In this document: positions 50,920-59,396 of the stretch, in pieces
How positions within the stretch are numbered: the first letter of the stretch is position 1
Layout: each line of letters opens with the position of its first letter
Assembly (NCBI RefSeq): GCF_014596475.1
Contig: NZ_MECJ01000012.1
Location: 62,001-126,000 of the forward strand
Reading direction: 5' to 3'
DNA from: Streptomyces sp. CBMA152
Lineage (GTDB): Bacteria; Actinomycetota; Actinomycetes; Streptomycetales; Streptomycetaceae
DNA length: 64,000 nucleotides
Position numbers and translations under genes: made by a program
Notes under the pieces: generated by a model
The model's database searches: none
What the model was told of the DNA's origin: nothing
Seen by the model: the letters and a program-made list of their open reading frames with translations, nothing else

Positions 50920-51900
50920 ATGCCGACCTCGGCTTCCCTGTCCAGCCTCCCGTCCCCGCCCTATCGGCGCAGCGGGACAAGCGGCCTGTGCCTGACTCCG
51001 CTCGGCCTGGGCCTGGCCCCCCGCTCCCGCGCGCGACTTCCCACCGTCCTGGTCGGACACGCACTGGACCTGGGTGTCACCCACTTCGACCTCTCCTGCC
51101 CGTCCGTCAACCGCCACCAGGCAGAAGACGAGATCGGTACCGTGCTGGCGCCCTGGCGCGCCTGGCGCGAGGAGATGACCCTCACCGTGCGCGTGGGGCT
51201 GGGCACCGGCCCCCAGCCCTACACCGGCTACGGCTCGCGCCGCCAGATCCTCTCCGGTCTCGACGCCATCCTGCGCCGGACGGGCCAGGACTACGTCGAC
51301 ATCCTCTACGCCCACCACGACGACCAGGACACCCCCCTGGAAGAGTCCATGGGAGCCCTGGCGTCCGCCGTCGCCCAGGGCAAAGCCCTGTATGCGGGCC
51401 TGTCGTCGTTCGCCGCGTCCCGCGTGCACCAGGCCGCCTCGCTGCTGTCGGCACTCGGCACTCCCGCCGTCGCCTACCAAGGCGCCTACTCCTTGCTGGA
51501 CCGGTGGGCGGATTTCGAACTGCTGGGCCTGCTCGGTGAGCTGGGCATCGGGTTCGTCGCCGGCGCACCCCTGGCCCACGGCGCACTCACCCGCACACGG
51601 CCAACCCCCCACCCCTGTGCCCCGTACAGCGAGAGCACTCTCACCGCTCTCACGCAGATCGCCGCCTCCCGCCAACAGCAGCTCGAGCAACTGGCTCTCG
51701 GCTGGTGCCTGCGCACCCCCGCCGTGACATCCACCCTGGTGCGGACGTCCTGCCTGGACCACCTCACCGCCAACCATCACGCCGTGCTGCACACCACCTT
51801 CCACCAGGACGAACTCGCCGCCCTCGACCGCTGCTGCCCACCGGAACCCGCCCCCCGCCCCGCGCGGCCCACCCATGCTCCTTCCCAAGCCGTCCCATGA
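50920..51900 (+). CDS. Aldo/keto reductase-fold protein with degraded active site
   Basis: 326 residues. The AKR barrel is recognisable: PYRRSGTSGLCLTPLGLGL at the start, VTHFDLSCPSV, YVDILYAHHDDQDTPLEESM, GKALYAGLSSFAASRVHQAA and ALGWCLRTPAVTSTLVRTSC, as in YghZ/Kv-beta-type reductases. In the catalytic tetrad, Asp is kept (HFDLS) and His is kept (YAHHD). The Tyr position (normally in a YG after the Asp strand) reads SV, and the Lys of the ATK strand reads R (LTVRVG). The enzyme is therefore probably inactive as a reductase, or has altered chemistry. A binding or regulatory role is possible, as in Kv-beta proteins. It follows the deaminase gene by 38 bases. Confidence 0.75.
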   Translation: MPTSASLSSLPSPPYRRSGTSGLCLTPLGLGLAPRSRARLPTVLVGHALDLGVTHFDLSCPSVNRHQAEDEIGTVLAPWRAWREEMTLTVRVGLGTGPQPYTGYGSRRQILSGLDAILRRTGQDYVDILYAHHDDQDTPLEESMGALASAVAQGKALYAGLSSFAASRVHQAASLLSALGTPAVAYQGAYSLLDRWADFELLGLLGELGIGFVAGAPLAHGALTRTRPTPHPCAPYSESTLTALTQIAASRQQQLEQLALGWCLRTPAVTSTLVRTSCLDHLTANHHAVLHTTFHQDELAALDRCCPPEPAPRPARPTHAPSQAVP

Positions 51901-52048
51901 CCGCCTCACGCCTGCGACGCATGTGCCAGCGGCCCGTCGTTCTCCCCTGAACGGACCGTTCCCGCCCCTTCGTACTCGTACGCGCTGCCCGCCAGCAGGC
52001 GGCGCCCGCCCGGCCCTCAAGGCGCACCGTCCCGAAAGGAACCCCACC

Positions 52049-52561
52049 ATGTCGCCTTCCCCCACGCGCCGGCATCGCAGCCGCCTGCCGCGCCTGCCGT
52101 TCTCCGGCGGTGAAGCCGGGTGTCTCCTCGACACACGGATAGAACGGCTGATCACCACACGCGAAGAAGGCCTCCGCCAGTGGGCCGCGGTCGACATCGA
52201 ACTGGCACATCACGGCCTGTCAGCACTGCACCACTGGATCATCGAGAACACTCTGCCCGCCAAGGTCCGCCGCCTCACCGGACAACGGATCCACCTTCAT
52301 GACCGGCTGCGCGACGACCACGACGCCATCGCTGAACTCTGCGGTCTGACCGTCGCCTGCGCCCTGCCCCGATTCCGCCGACGCGCGCTCGCCGGCACCG
52401 GATGGCAGCCCGGCCGGGGCACCAGCGCACCCACCTACTTCGTCGGACGCTGCTTGATGATCTTCCCTGGCGAATACCGACGCTGGAAAAGCGAAGAGGA
52501 CGCCGCTGACCAACCCAGACCCCTGCCGCCGTACGCCACCTGCGGCTACGGGACACCCTAG
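52049..52561 (+). CDS. Sigma-region-2-like hypothetical protein
   Basis: 170 residues from ATG 52049 with GAAAGGA upstream. The C-terminal half includes HDAIAELCGLTVACALPRFR and GWQPGRGTSAPTYFVGRCLM followed by FPGEYRRWKSEE. The order 'W-x-P-x-R-G-x-S-x-x-T-Y-F-V-G' resembles sigma-70 region 2 or sigma-like Streptomyces hypotheticals, but no region 4 is present. It may be an RNA polymerase-binding or DNA-binding regulator. The assignment is based on recalled similarity and is moderate. Confidence 0.55.
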   Translation: MSPSPTRRHRSRLPRLPFSGGEAGCLLDTRIERLITTREEGLRQWAAVDIELAHHGLSALHHWIIENTLPAKVRRLTGQRIHLHDRLRDDHDAIAELCGLTVACALPRFRRRALAGTGWQPGRGTSAPTYFVGRCLMIFPGEYRRWKSEEDAADQPRPLPPYATCGYGTP

Positions 52562-52874
52562 TGATCGGCGCCCGCCCGGCACCGCTCCCGTGGACAACGG
52601 CCCTGTCCCCTGCGCCGAGCCGCCCGCGCCCACCGCAGCCAGGCGCCCGGCATCACGGGAGAGCATCGTCACCCGTTCCACCGCCGTGCCAGTTCACCGC
52701 CCGGCCAGCCTGTCCATCCACCCGCCCACCCGACCGTCCCGTCCGCGGAAGCCACATCCTGCGGAGCAGCCGGACTGCTGTCGGTACGCGCGGCCAGCAG
52801 CACTGCCGCCGGGCGGAGCGGTCAGCCGACGCGCTGCAACAACCCCAAAGCCCCGCCACAGAAAGGATTCCCCC

Positions 52875-53444
52875 ATGTTTCCGTTCCGATGGACCAGAGG
52901 TCGACGCTCACCGCACCGTCGCCCCCATACCCCCCCACCTGACCTCTGCGCCGACCAGCCGCACATACCTGTCGATGCGGCGCCCCCGCCCGCTCCTCCC
53001 CCGCTCTCCCCGTCTTCCACTCCTGCGCAGGAACCCGATCACCCCGCAGACCATCCCCCCGAAGCTCCCCCAGCAGCCCCTGGCCTCTCCTCCCCCGTCC
53101 GCCGCCTCGCGCTCTCCCAGATCAGAGACTCCGCTTCCCCGATCCGGCCGCACCCCAGTGCCCTGCTGCCGCTGACCACCGCCCCGCCCCCCTTCCCCGG
53201 CACCCACGCCTTCGGCCCCGGCCAGGCCAACGTATGGGTCCTCCTGCTGCGGCTTCGCCTGATCAGCCGCGGATACGCCGAGGAACAACAAGCCGAACTC
53301 CGAAGCGACCCGGACCTGCTCATGGCACGGGCGTGGGACGACCAACTGCGCACCGCCTGCACACTGTTCCAGCTCGACCAGGGCTGGCGGGGAGGGAAGG
53401 CCGACGGCTACCCCACTCAGGAGACCTGGAGCCAATTATGGTGA
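52875..53444 (+). CDS. Peptidoglycan-binding-domain protein
   Basis: 189 residues from ATG 52875 (GAAAGGATTC upstream). A long Pro/Ala/His-rich N-terminus (about 100 residues) precedes a C-terminal domain. The domain starts FPGTHAFGPGQANVWVLLLR, contains RACTLFQLDQGW equivalents (LRTACTLFQLDQGWRGGKAD) and ends GYPTQETWSQLW. This G-x-G-x-x-N-x-x-V-x-x-L...FQ-x-x-x-G...DG-P-G-x-x-T-W pattern is the PG_binding_1 repeat family. No signal peptide is visible, so location is unclear. It could bind cell wall or act as a phage/lysis-like module. Confidence 0.65.
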   Translation: MFPFRWTRGRRSPHRRPHTPPPDLCADQPHIPVDAAPPPAPPPLSPSSTPAQEPDHPADHPPEAPPAAPGLSSPVRRLALSQIRDSASPIRPHPSALLPLTTAPPPFPGTHAFGPGQANVWVLLLRLRLISRGYAEEQQAELRSDPDLLMARAWDDQLRTACTLFQLDQGWRGGKADGYPTQETWSQLW

Positions 53445-53806
53445 TCCCCCACTACCGCCCAGCAGAACGCCCGCACAACCGTTGTCCCGGTGCCATCACG
53501 GTTCGTCCCGCCGGATATCGGCACGGTGCCGCAGTACACACCCGGACGTCGCCCGCACACGCAATGCCCGACCCACACCTGCGGCACCAGCAACGTGGAG
53601 GCCACCCAACAGGCCATCTCCCCCACCGATATCGCTCGCGTCGGTACTGCTGGCCGGACACCTCCGGAGGCTGGCCGTCCAGCCGCTCAGAACGCACTTG
53701 CGCATCCCTGATACACCCGCAGACGGGTTCCACTGTCCGTCTCCCCCGGGCCGCTAGGACTCGCAGGACAACCGCACCACCGTGACCTGCCGCATAGCGG
53801 ACCCAC
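53445..53806. other. Spacer between PG-binding gene and CAU tRNA
   Basis: About 360 bases. Frames are short and unconvincing on both strands; no strong hairpin seen. It probably holds the tRNA promoter. Confidence 0.35.
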
Positions 53807-53883
53807 GAGGCGTTAGCTCAGCCGGTCAGAGCAGGGGACTCATAATCCTCCGGTCGCGGGTTCAAGTCCTGCACGCCTCACCA
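53807..53883 (+). tRNA. tRNA with CAU anticodon (Met or Ile2)
   Basis: 77 bases including encoded CCA. Acceptor GAGGCGT (53807-53813) pairs perfectly with ACGCCTC (53873-53879). D-arm AGCTCAGCCGGTCAGAGC, anticodon stem GGGGA/TCCTC around loop CTCATAA, and T-arm CGGG-TTCAAGT-CCTG. Anticodon CAT could be elongator Met, or Ile2 if C34 becomes lysidine; sequence alone does not decide. Two tRNA genes within 3.5 kb in accessory DNA is notable. Confidence 0.9.
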
Positions 53884-53944
53884 CCACTGGCTCCCTACAA
53901 GCCGCCCTGCGCACCTGCGCATACAAGGAATCAAGGCATCGGCC

Positions 53945-54766
53945 ATGACGCTCCCGCCTCTTCGCCCCGCCGCCCCGTCTGCACACCCTCCCACTGCCCG
54001 GACCGGCACCACCCAGCAGCCGGAATCCCCCGAAGGACCGCGGATGCCCGCGCGCCTTCCGCCAGCCTCCCCTAGTCCCTGCACAGCGGAATCGCGTCGG
54101 CAGAACATCCCGTCCCGTGCCCGCCTCCAGCCCATCACCCCAGCGGCTGCCGACCCCCTGGAAACCGCTGGGCCCTGCCTGGTGTGCGGCGCGCCCTTGA
54201 CCTTGCAGGACGGTGTCTCCACCTGCGCCTGGTGCCTGCGTCGCCTTCACCGGGCCGTCACCCGATTACCGCTGCTGTACGTACACCTGCACCGGGCCCT
54301 CGCGCCAGGAACCCCTCACCGGCGGCTCGAACACGCCGCCAACAGCCTCCCCTGGGCATACCGTGGCAAGCCCTCGCCCCTGCGCTTGGCCCTGCTCGCC
54401 CACGCCGAGCACTGCGTGGCTACCGCCAGTGACTGGGCCCGGAGCACCGCCCCTGACCTGATACCCGGTCACCAGGTCCGTCCCGGCTATCTCTTGCAGA
54501 CCATCTGTGTGGCCTTCGCCGCCAACCTGCCCGGCTACATCCTCTCCCCCGCCGACGGCCGGCACGCGCACGACCTGTCAACGGCCTACACCCGGGCATT
54601 GCGTCTGCTCGGACACGACGAGCCATCCCGCCCACTGCCCACTCCCTGCCCATCGTGCGACCTGCGGTCCCTCGTCATCGACACCGACGGACTCGTCACC
54701 TGCAGGTCCTGCCCAGGAACCTGGCCCGCCAGCCACGTCCACTCACGCGAGCAGTCCCGCCACTGA
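53945..54766 (+). CDS. Double zinc-ribbon hypothetical protein
   Basis: 273 residues; the true start may be later (for example ATG 54043), since the first ~60 residues are Pro-rich. Two Cys4-type sites bracket a helical core: CLVCGAPL...CAWCLRR near residues 78-98, and CPSCDLRSLVIDTDGLVTCR followed by SC near the C-terminus. The core contains YLLQTICVAFAANLPGYILS. Leu108 is encoded by TTA (54266-54268). The architecture suggests nucleic-acid or protein binding. No named family recognised; similar proteins occur in Streptomyces accessory and phage-like DNA. It follows the CAU tRNA by 61 bases. Confidence 0.65.
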   Translation: MTLPPLRPAAPSAHPPTARTGTTQQPESPEGPRMPARLPPASPSPCTAESRRQNIPSRARLQPITPAAADPLETAGPCLVCGAPLTLQDGVSTCAWCLRRLHRAVTRLPLLYVHLHRALAPGTPHRRLEHAANSLPWAYRGKPSPLRLALLAHAEHCVATASDWARSTAPDLIPGHQVRPGYLLQTICVAFAANLPGYILSPADGRHAHDLSTAYTRALRLLGHDEPSRPLPTPCPSCDLRSLVIDTDGLVTCRSCPGTWPASHVHSREQSRH

Positions 54767-54892
54767 CCGATCCCGCAGCCCGCACATCACCAGACCGTCG
54801 TCACGAAGGCAACCAGCACACCGGTTATACCCCGGGGCCATCGCAACAGCCCAGGCGCCCTGCCAGCCCCCAAACCCTCCACCCGACAGCTC

Positions 54893-55183
54893 ATGGAGAC
54901 TCCAATGGCCCTCCCCCACAGCAGACGAGACATCGCAGCGCTCCAGACCGGGGCACCCAGTCACCGGCTGCTGACCACGCGCGAAGCAGCACGGGTAGCC
55001 GGGGTGAAAATCTCCACCATCCGCCAGTGGCAACGCCGGGGCTACCTCACACCCATCGCCCGCTACCGCACCACCAATCTCTACCGCGAGGACCACGTGC
55101 TGCGTGCCGAACGCGCCCGGCGCACCGGAAAGACCCAGACGTCAACAGCCAGCAGCGCAACGTCAGCAGGGTTCGAGCAATGA
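54893..55183 (+). CDS. MerR/excisionase-type small HTH protein
   Basis: 96 residues (ATG at 54893, alternative at 54905). Residues 26-65 contain LLTTREAARVAGVKISTIRQ then WQRRGYLTPIARY, the winged HTH pattern of MerR-type/excisionase proteins (HTH_17), ending with LYREDHVLRAERARR. Such proteins regulate or direct excision in mobile elements. The stop overlaps the next start (ATGA), so it is paired with the following unknown gene. Confidence 0.75.
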   Translation: METPMALPHSRRDIAALQTGAPSHRLLTTREAARVAGVKISTIRQWQRRGYLTPIARYRTTNLYREDHVLRAERARRTGKTQTSTASSATSAGFEQ

Positions 55184-55659
55184 ACAGCCCAAGATGCGGT
55201 TGCCCCGCGTTCTCCCTTACCGATGCGTTTGTGCCCCACGGGCCATACTCCGCCTGGGAGCGGATCCTTACCAGTGGAGGCTTGGACGCTTTCCTCAAAT
55301 ATATTCCTGAGGTTGCGCGACTGGGAAATGCTCCCGGAAACTCCTGGGTCGACCAGACGGGCAGACTCAAACTGACAGAAGGCCAGAACAGGGACGAGGT
55401 GAAGTCAGCACGCACAGCACTGCGCAATTCCGCAGGGCCGGACGGTGACAGCAGTTACCACAAGGTGACGAAGTGCACAGGCAACGGGATCAGGTTCCTC
55501 GGCAAGGACTTTACCGAAATCGACATGCGCAACCGCCAGACCGAGCTACTAGCGATTGCCAACATCATCACGGACGTCACTCGCTACCTGAGCCCGTACG
55601 TCTATTCCATCGCCACCTCGGCCCCTATGGCATCTCGATCACCGGACCCGGCCTCCTGA
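55180..55659 (+). CDS. Hypothetical protein, lower-GC
   Basis: 159 residues, coupled to the HTH gene. A cysteine-containing start (SPRCGCPAFSLTDAFVPHGP) and a C-terminal helix (IDMRNRQTELLAIANIITDV then TRYLSPYVYSIAT). Codon use is less GC-biased than most of the window, suggesting a different origin. The last 35 bases overlap the convergent PAS-LuxR gene. No family recognised. Confidence 0.6.
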   Translation: MNSPRCGCPAFSLTDAFVPHGPYSAWERILTSGGLDAFLKYIPEVARLGNAPGNSWVDQTGRLKLTEGQNRDEVKSARTALRNSAGPDGDSSYHKVTKCTGNGIRFLGKDFTEIDMRNRQTELLAIANIITDVTRYLSPYVYSIATSAPMASRSPDPAS

Positions 55660-56977
55660 TTTTGGGAGGCCAGCTACCGTCCTCAAATATCCTGCGGGCG
55701 TATGCGCGGGCGATCAGTGCACTTCGGCTTGGCGCATCCAGCTGCTTCCTGATAGTTTTCAGGCGGTAGTCGAGGCCCTGCCGACTGATACAGAGATTTT
55801 CTGCAATTTTCGCGTTGCTCGCGCCAATCGCAAGCAGCTCAATAATCCGGGCATCGATCTCAGAAATTTCTGTGGCGCGCCGGGAAGCCAGCTGCTCCGC
55901 AGGGTCACCCCATGACCGCACCACAATCAGGTGAATGACATCATCGGATGCGGTTCTCATACTGGACAGTGCAATGTCCGATAGAACCGCGCCGCCGCCT
56001 GCCGGGCAGAACAAGAGGAGCGCCGCCTTCTCGGCCCCCTCGGCCTGCGCCTCAAGCAAATCAGTAAGCTGGGCGCGGGAAGAGGGGGCGAGGAGGTTCC
56101 TCAAGTCGGTTCCAGCAATCTTTATCCTGGGCATCCCTATAAGTTTTTCGAACTGTCCACTGGAATCTTGCACAACCCCCTTCCCGTCGAGCAGTACCAA
56201 CGGGTCCCTGGTGACGGCGAGAATCTTCCTGTAGCGACATGTCAGATCCTCTATGCCGTTCTTCAGGGCCTTTTCCTCCGTTACGTCGCTGGCAATGTTT
56301 ACGCGGACCGGGGCGTCTGCCTCCCTGGCCTCCAAGACTAGTGACCGATATCTCCTTCCCCCTTCTCCGGTCCACGAGAATTCCCCCGGCATGTGGCCGG
56401 AAGTGATGCGGTCCCAGATTTCCCATTCTCCGTAGCCGGGATCCCACTGCGCGAACACTTCCCTCTCCGTTCTGGCTGCGATCTCCTTTGTAGTGACCCC
56501 CAGGGCGTTCGCATACGATTGATTCGCGATGAGGATCCTGCCATTTTCGTCGCTGAGGGACATAGGTGCCGAGATCGCGTCCAATGCTGTGCGCAGTATG
56601 AATTCAACATCGCGGCGTCTTTTCGTTTCCACGGCGGCAGGACCCAGGTCAACGGCCACCCCCAGGACTCCGCACGCTTCTCCGCGTGCGTCGCTTACCG
56701 GTGCGACGCAGGCCTGCATCACACCGAGTGGGCCTGTGCGCCAAGCAACCACTTCGCCGCGAAGCGCCCTCAGATGTGCCGAGACATCGGGATGCCGCGA
56801 GTATGAAATATCATATCTCCGCTCTTTCCCGTCGGTGAGCAAAACCCCGGCCGAAGAGAGGTAATAGTCGAGCTCAGGCCTGCCGATGGCCTGGACAATA
56901 CGGAGTTCTGTGTCTGTCCCCCATAAACGGAGGGGCAGCTCTGCAACCAGTTCGGGCGGGATCGCGTCGACAAGCAT
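55625..56977 (-). CDS. PAS-PAS-LuxR response regulator-like protein
   Basis: 450 residues from ATG 56977; a longer frame upstream is shadow. Two PAS-like domains are visible: about residues 120-235 (DVEFILRTALDAISAPMSLS, DENGRILIANQSYANALG...) and about 255-370 (YRKILAVTRDPLVLLDGKGV...). The C-terminal LuxR HTH (EISEIDARIIELLAIGASNA, KIAENLCISRQGLDYRLKTI) follows. It would sense a ligand, light or redox signal and bind DNA. Leu18 is encoded by TTA (56924-56926), so translation needs tRNA-Leu(UAA). Base composition is less GC-rich than neighbours. Placed between the HTH pair and the DUF6603 region. Confidence 0.88.
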   Translation of the reverse strand: MLVDAIPPELVAELPLRLWGTDTELRIVQAIGRPELDYYLSSAGVLLTDGKERRYDISYSRHPDVSAHLRALRGEVVAWRTGPLGVMQACVAPVSDARGEACGVLGVAVDLGPAAVETKRRRDVEFILRTALDAISAPMSLSDENGRILIANQSYANALGVTTKEIAARTEREVFAQWDPGYGEWEIWDRITSGHMPGEFSWTGEGGRRYRSLVLEAREADAPVRVNIASDVTEEKALKNGIEDLTCRYRKILAVTRDPLVLLDGKGVVQDSSGQFEKLIGMPRIKIAGTDLRNLLAPSSRAQLTDLLEAQAEGAEKAALLLFCPAGGGAVLSDIALSSMRTASDDVIHLIVVRSWGDPAEQLASRRATEISEIDARIIELLAIGASNAKIAENLCISRQGLDYRLKTIRKQLDAPSRSALIARAYARRIFEDGSWPPKIRRPGPVIEMP

Positions 56978-59396
56978 GTACGACAGCCTCGGATCTTGAG
57001 GTTGCGGCCCGGGCAACGGCCGCCGGGGCGGAGGCAGGCGGGCCGCAGAGCACCGCGCTGGTTGCAGTGGCACGGCTGCCTGGGGCCGGCAGACGGCTCG
57101 CTTGCCGCTGCAGGCAGGGCCGGGTCACCGGCGAGGGCGACGGTGCGCAGGCGGGTGCCTCGACGGTCGGGCGGGGCAGACGCCGATCTCCCCCGCCAGA
57201 CCGGAAGCTCAGCGGCGGATCTGGTATAGGCCCAATCCCGTGATCTGTTCGGCCTGCTCGCTGTCCTGCCCGATCTGCCAGCGGGCCACGGCCCGGTACA
57301 CGGCCTGTGGTAGCACCGTGTCCGCGCCCGTGCCACAGCGTGCTGGTTCGGCTGACCGGGCGGCGGCAGGGCGAGCGCCACTCACCGCAAGGCGCTGTCG
57401 TGCGAAAGCCCGCGAAGGGCGGGGTTCTTGCCTTGGCCGGCGCCGGCTGCCACCCAGGCGAGGAGCCAGCTCCGTCTGTGGGCGCCGCGCAGTATCGAGG
57501 TGCCGAGCTGGAATTCGGTAGCGACGGCGGCCCCATCCATGCGGTGAGCGCAGCCGTTTCCTGCGCCCACCCCTTCACCTGCGCCGTGGCCACACCAACC
57601 AGCATGATCCAGATAACGACAACAATGATCAGCGGTCACACGGGGTAAAGCAGCCGCACGAGCGCTGCCTTCGTCACAGGCGCACGTGAACCGGTGCCGG
57701 AGCCCTCGAGGCGACAACACCACGGGTGTCTCGATCACTGCCTGCAGAAGCACACTCTCGACGGCGCCGAGCTCGCCTTCGCCGACCGGAGCCCTCCCGC
57801 TGGCCACATGACCGCCGTGCCATGCAGCAGACCCAGTTCGACAATGGGTGCGGCTCGTGGCTCATACAATCATGACGAGCTGCGGCTCGTAGTTGCTATC
57901 GCGATTGAAGCGCTCCGCCAACGACTTGAGCTGTCTCGTCCCACCCATCTCGAATTCGACGGGGGGTCAGTCGGCCAAGGCAGAGTTGTCTGCGGCGTCG
58001 GCGGTAGGTCCTCTCGATCCAGGTCACGATCCCGGTCCGCGGTTCCTCGCGACCCGCATGACATCCTCGCGGAACTCTTCCGGATAGGGTTTGGGCACAG
58101 CAACACCCTTCCCACCCACCCACCAGGGCAAGCCAGTTGAGATGTCACCCGATCGTGCAGCTGGCTTTGTTCACGAGTCGCGCCGACGTTTCGACACGAC
58201 CCCGGGCGTCGCACGCTCGTACGGAGAGACGATGTTCACGACTTCGGGAGGCACCCAGGCCCGGCGGCGCGGCAGTCGGCAACGGCACGGCCACACCAGA
58301 CCACCTACGCCCGTAGCCAGCGCTTTTGTCCTCAGCACACCGCAGGCTGCGGACGCTCGTGTCGCGGCCCCGCTTCCCGGGCGCCTGCGCCGCCTCCCGA
58401 AGCCGTGAACATCCGGGAAGCACCGCCAGTCGTGGTGCCGCCCAAACTGCTGTCGAAACGCTGCTGCTTGCCGTGTACGAAGCCATGCAGCAGACCCGTT
58501 CGCGATCGTGCGGCCATCAATGGCAACCCCCTCTCGCCCCCGCCCTATCAGGGTCGTGTGCGGATCCTGGGATCTGCACCAATCCTTGCTCCAACCAAGC
58601 TGCTCTGTCGGCGAGTTGGGCGGCTTCATGCCCCCGTGAGGCCGTTCATGGCCGCGCGCCGAGGCGCCTTTGCGACCTCGTGACAGCCCTTCAACGGAAC
58701 GGTCCAGTCATCGCGGGGCGGGCTGCCTGTCCGGGGGAAGCCCCGGTCCCCGTACACGCCCGCAGCAGGGTCAGCCCTGCTGAGCCAGCCCGAGGCAGCC
58801 GCAGCCAGAACACCCCTATTGCGCATATAAGTCATATATGTCACAGTAGCTCTTGATGGTGGTGCACGGTGCGCGCAGCCGCCCGTGGCAGAGCGGCGTT
58901 CTACCGCTCCACGGCAAGCCGTTGCGACGGCGTAGTCTCGCTGACCAGACAGCACCCCAATATTCACGAGCGCGCCCCGCCCGGTATGTCGCGTCCGCAA
59001 GTGGTCGTCGACGTGGACGCTAACCCCGGCACCATGTGGCCCTGACGAGATCTGGATCCGCTTCCCGCGCGGATGCCCCGCTGGGCAGCTGACACCCCGG
59101 TAGGACCGTTTCCCCGCTTTCCGGCCCCGCTGCTCCGTGTGCCCAAGCGACGCCGCCACGCTCGGCGCCCCATCGCCGCTGGGCGGCCGACGCGACCAAC
59201 CCTTTGCACGAGCCTGTCCTGCGGCTACCAACGGCTGTGCTGCGGTCCACCGTCACGGCGCCCCGTGTGATCCCCCGTCAGCGCAGCCGCGCGTCCCGCA
59301 TGTATTCCTCCCGCCTCTGCGCGTAGCACCGGTCTACCGGCCCGGCTGCGCGCCGTTTTGCTGTGCCCCTTTTCCCTTCTCCGAGGAGCGGTCTCC
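56978..59396. other. 2.4-kb stretch without supported gene
   Basis: Open frames here are mostly Arg/Pro/Ser-rich with no domain, and none has both a ribosome-binding site and convincing composition. A hydrophobic helix (LIIVVVIWIMLVGVATAQVK) is readable on the minus strand near 57560-57630 but lacks a normal start. At 58485-58500 the words CATGCAGCAGACCC repeat those at 57821-57834. A palindromic A/T island lies at 58824-58840. This may be decayed coding DNA. Confidence 0.4.
58824..58840. promoter_or_regulatory. A/T-rich dyad CATATA-AGTCA-TATATG
   Basis: Perfect 6-base arms around a 5-base spacer in otherwise GC-rich DNA, about 560 bases before the DUF6603 gene. Possible operator or promoter core. 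Confidence 0.4.

Noticed and set aside
58865..58950. GTGGCAGAGC-like D-arm suggesting a further tRNA
   Set aside because: No T-arm, no anticodon stem with a 7-base loop and no acceptor pairing could be found on either strand.
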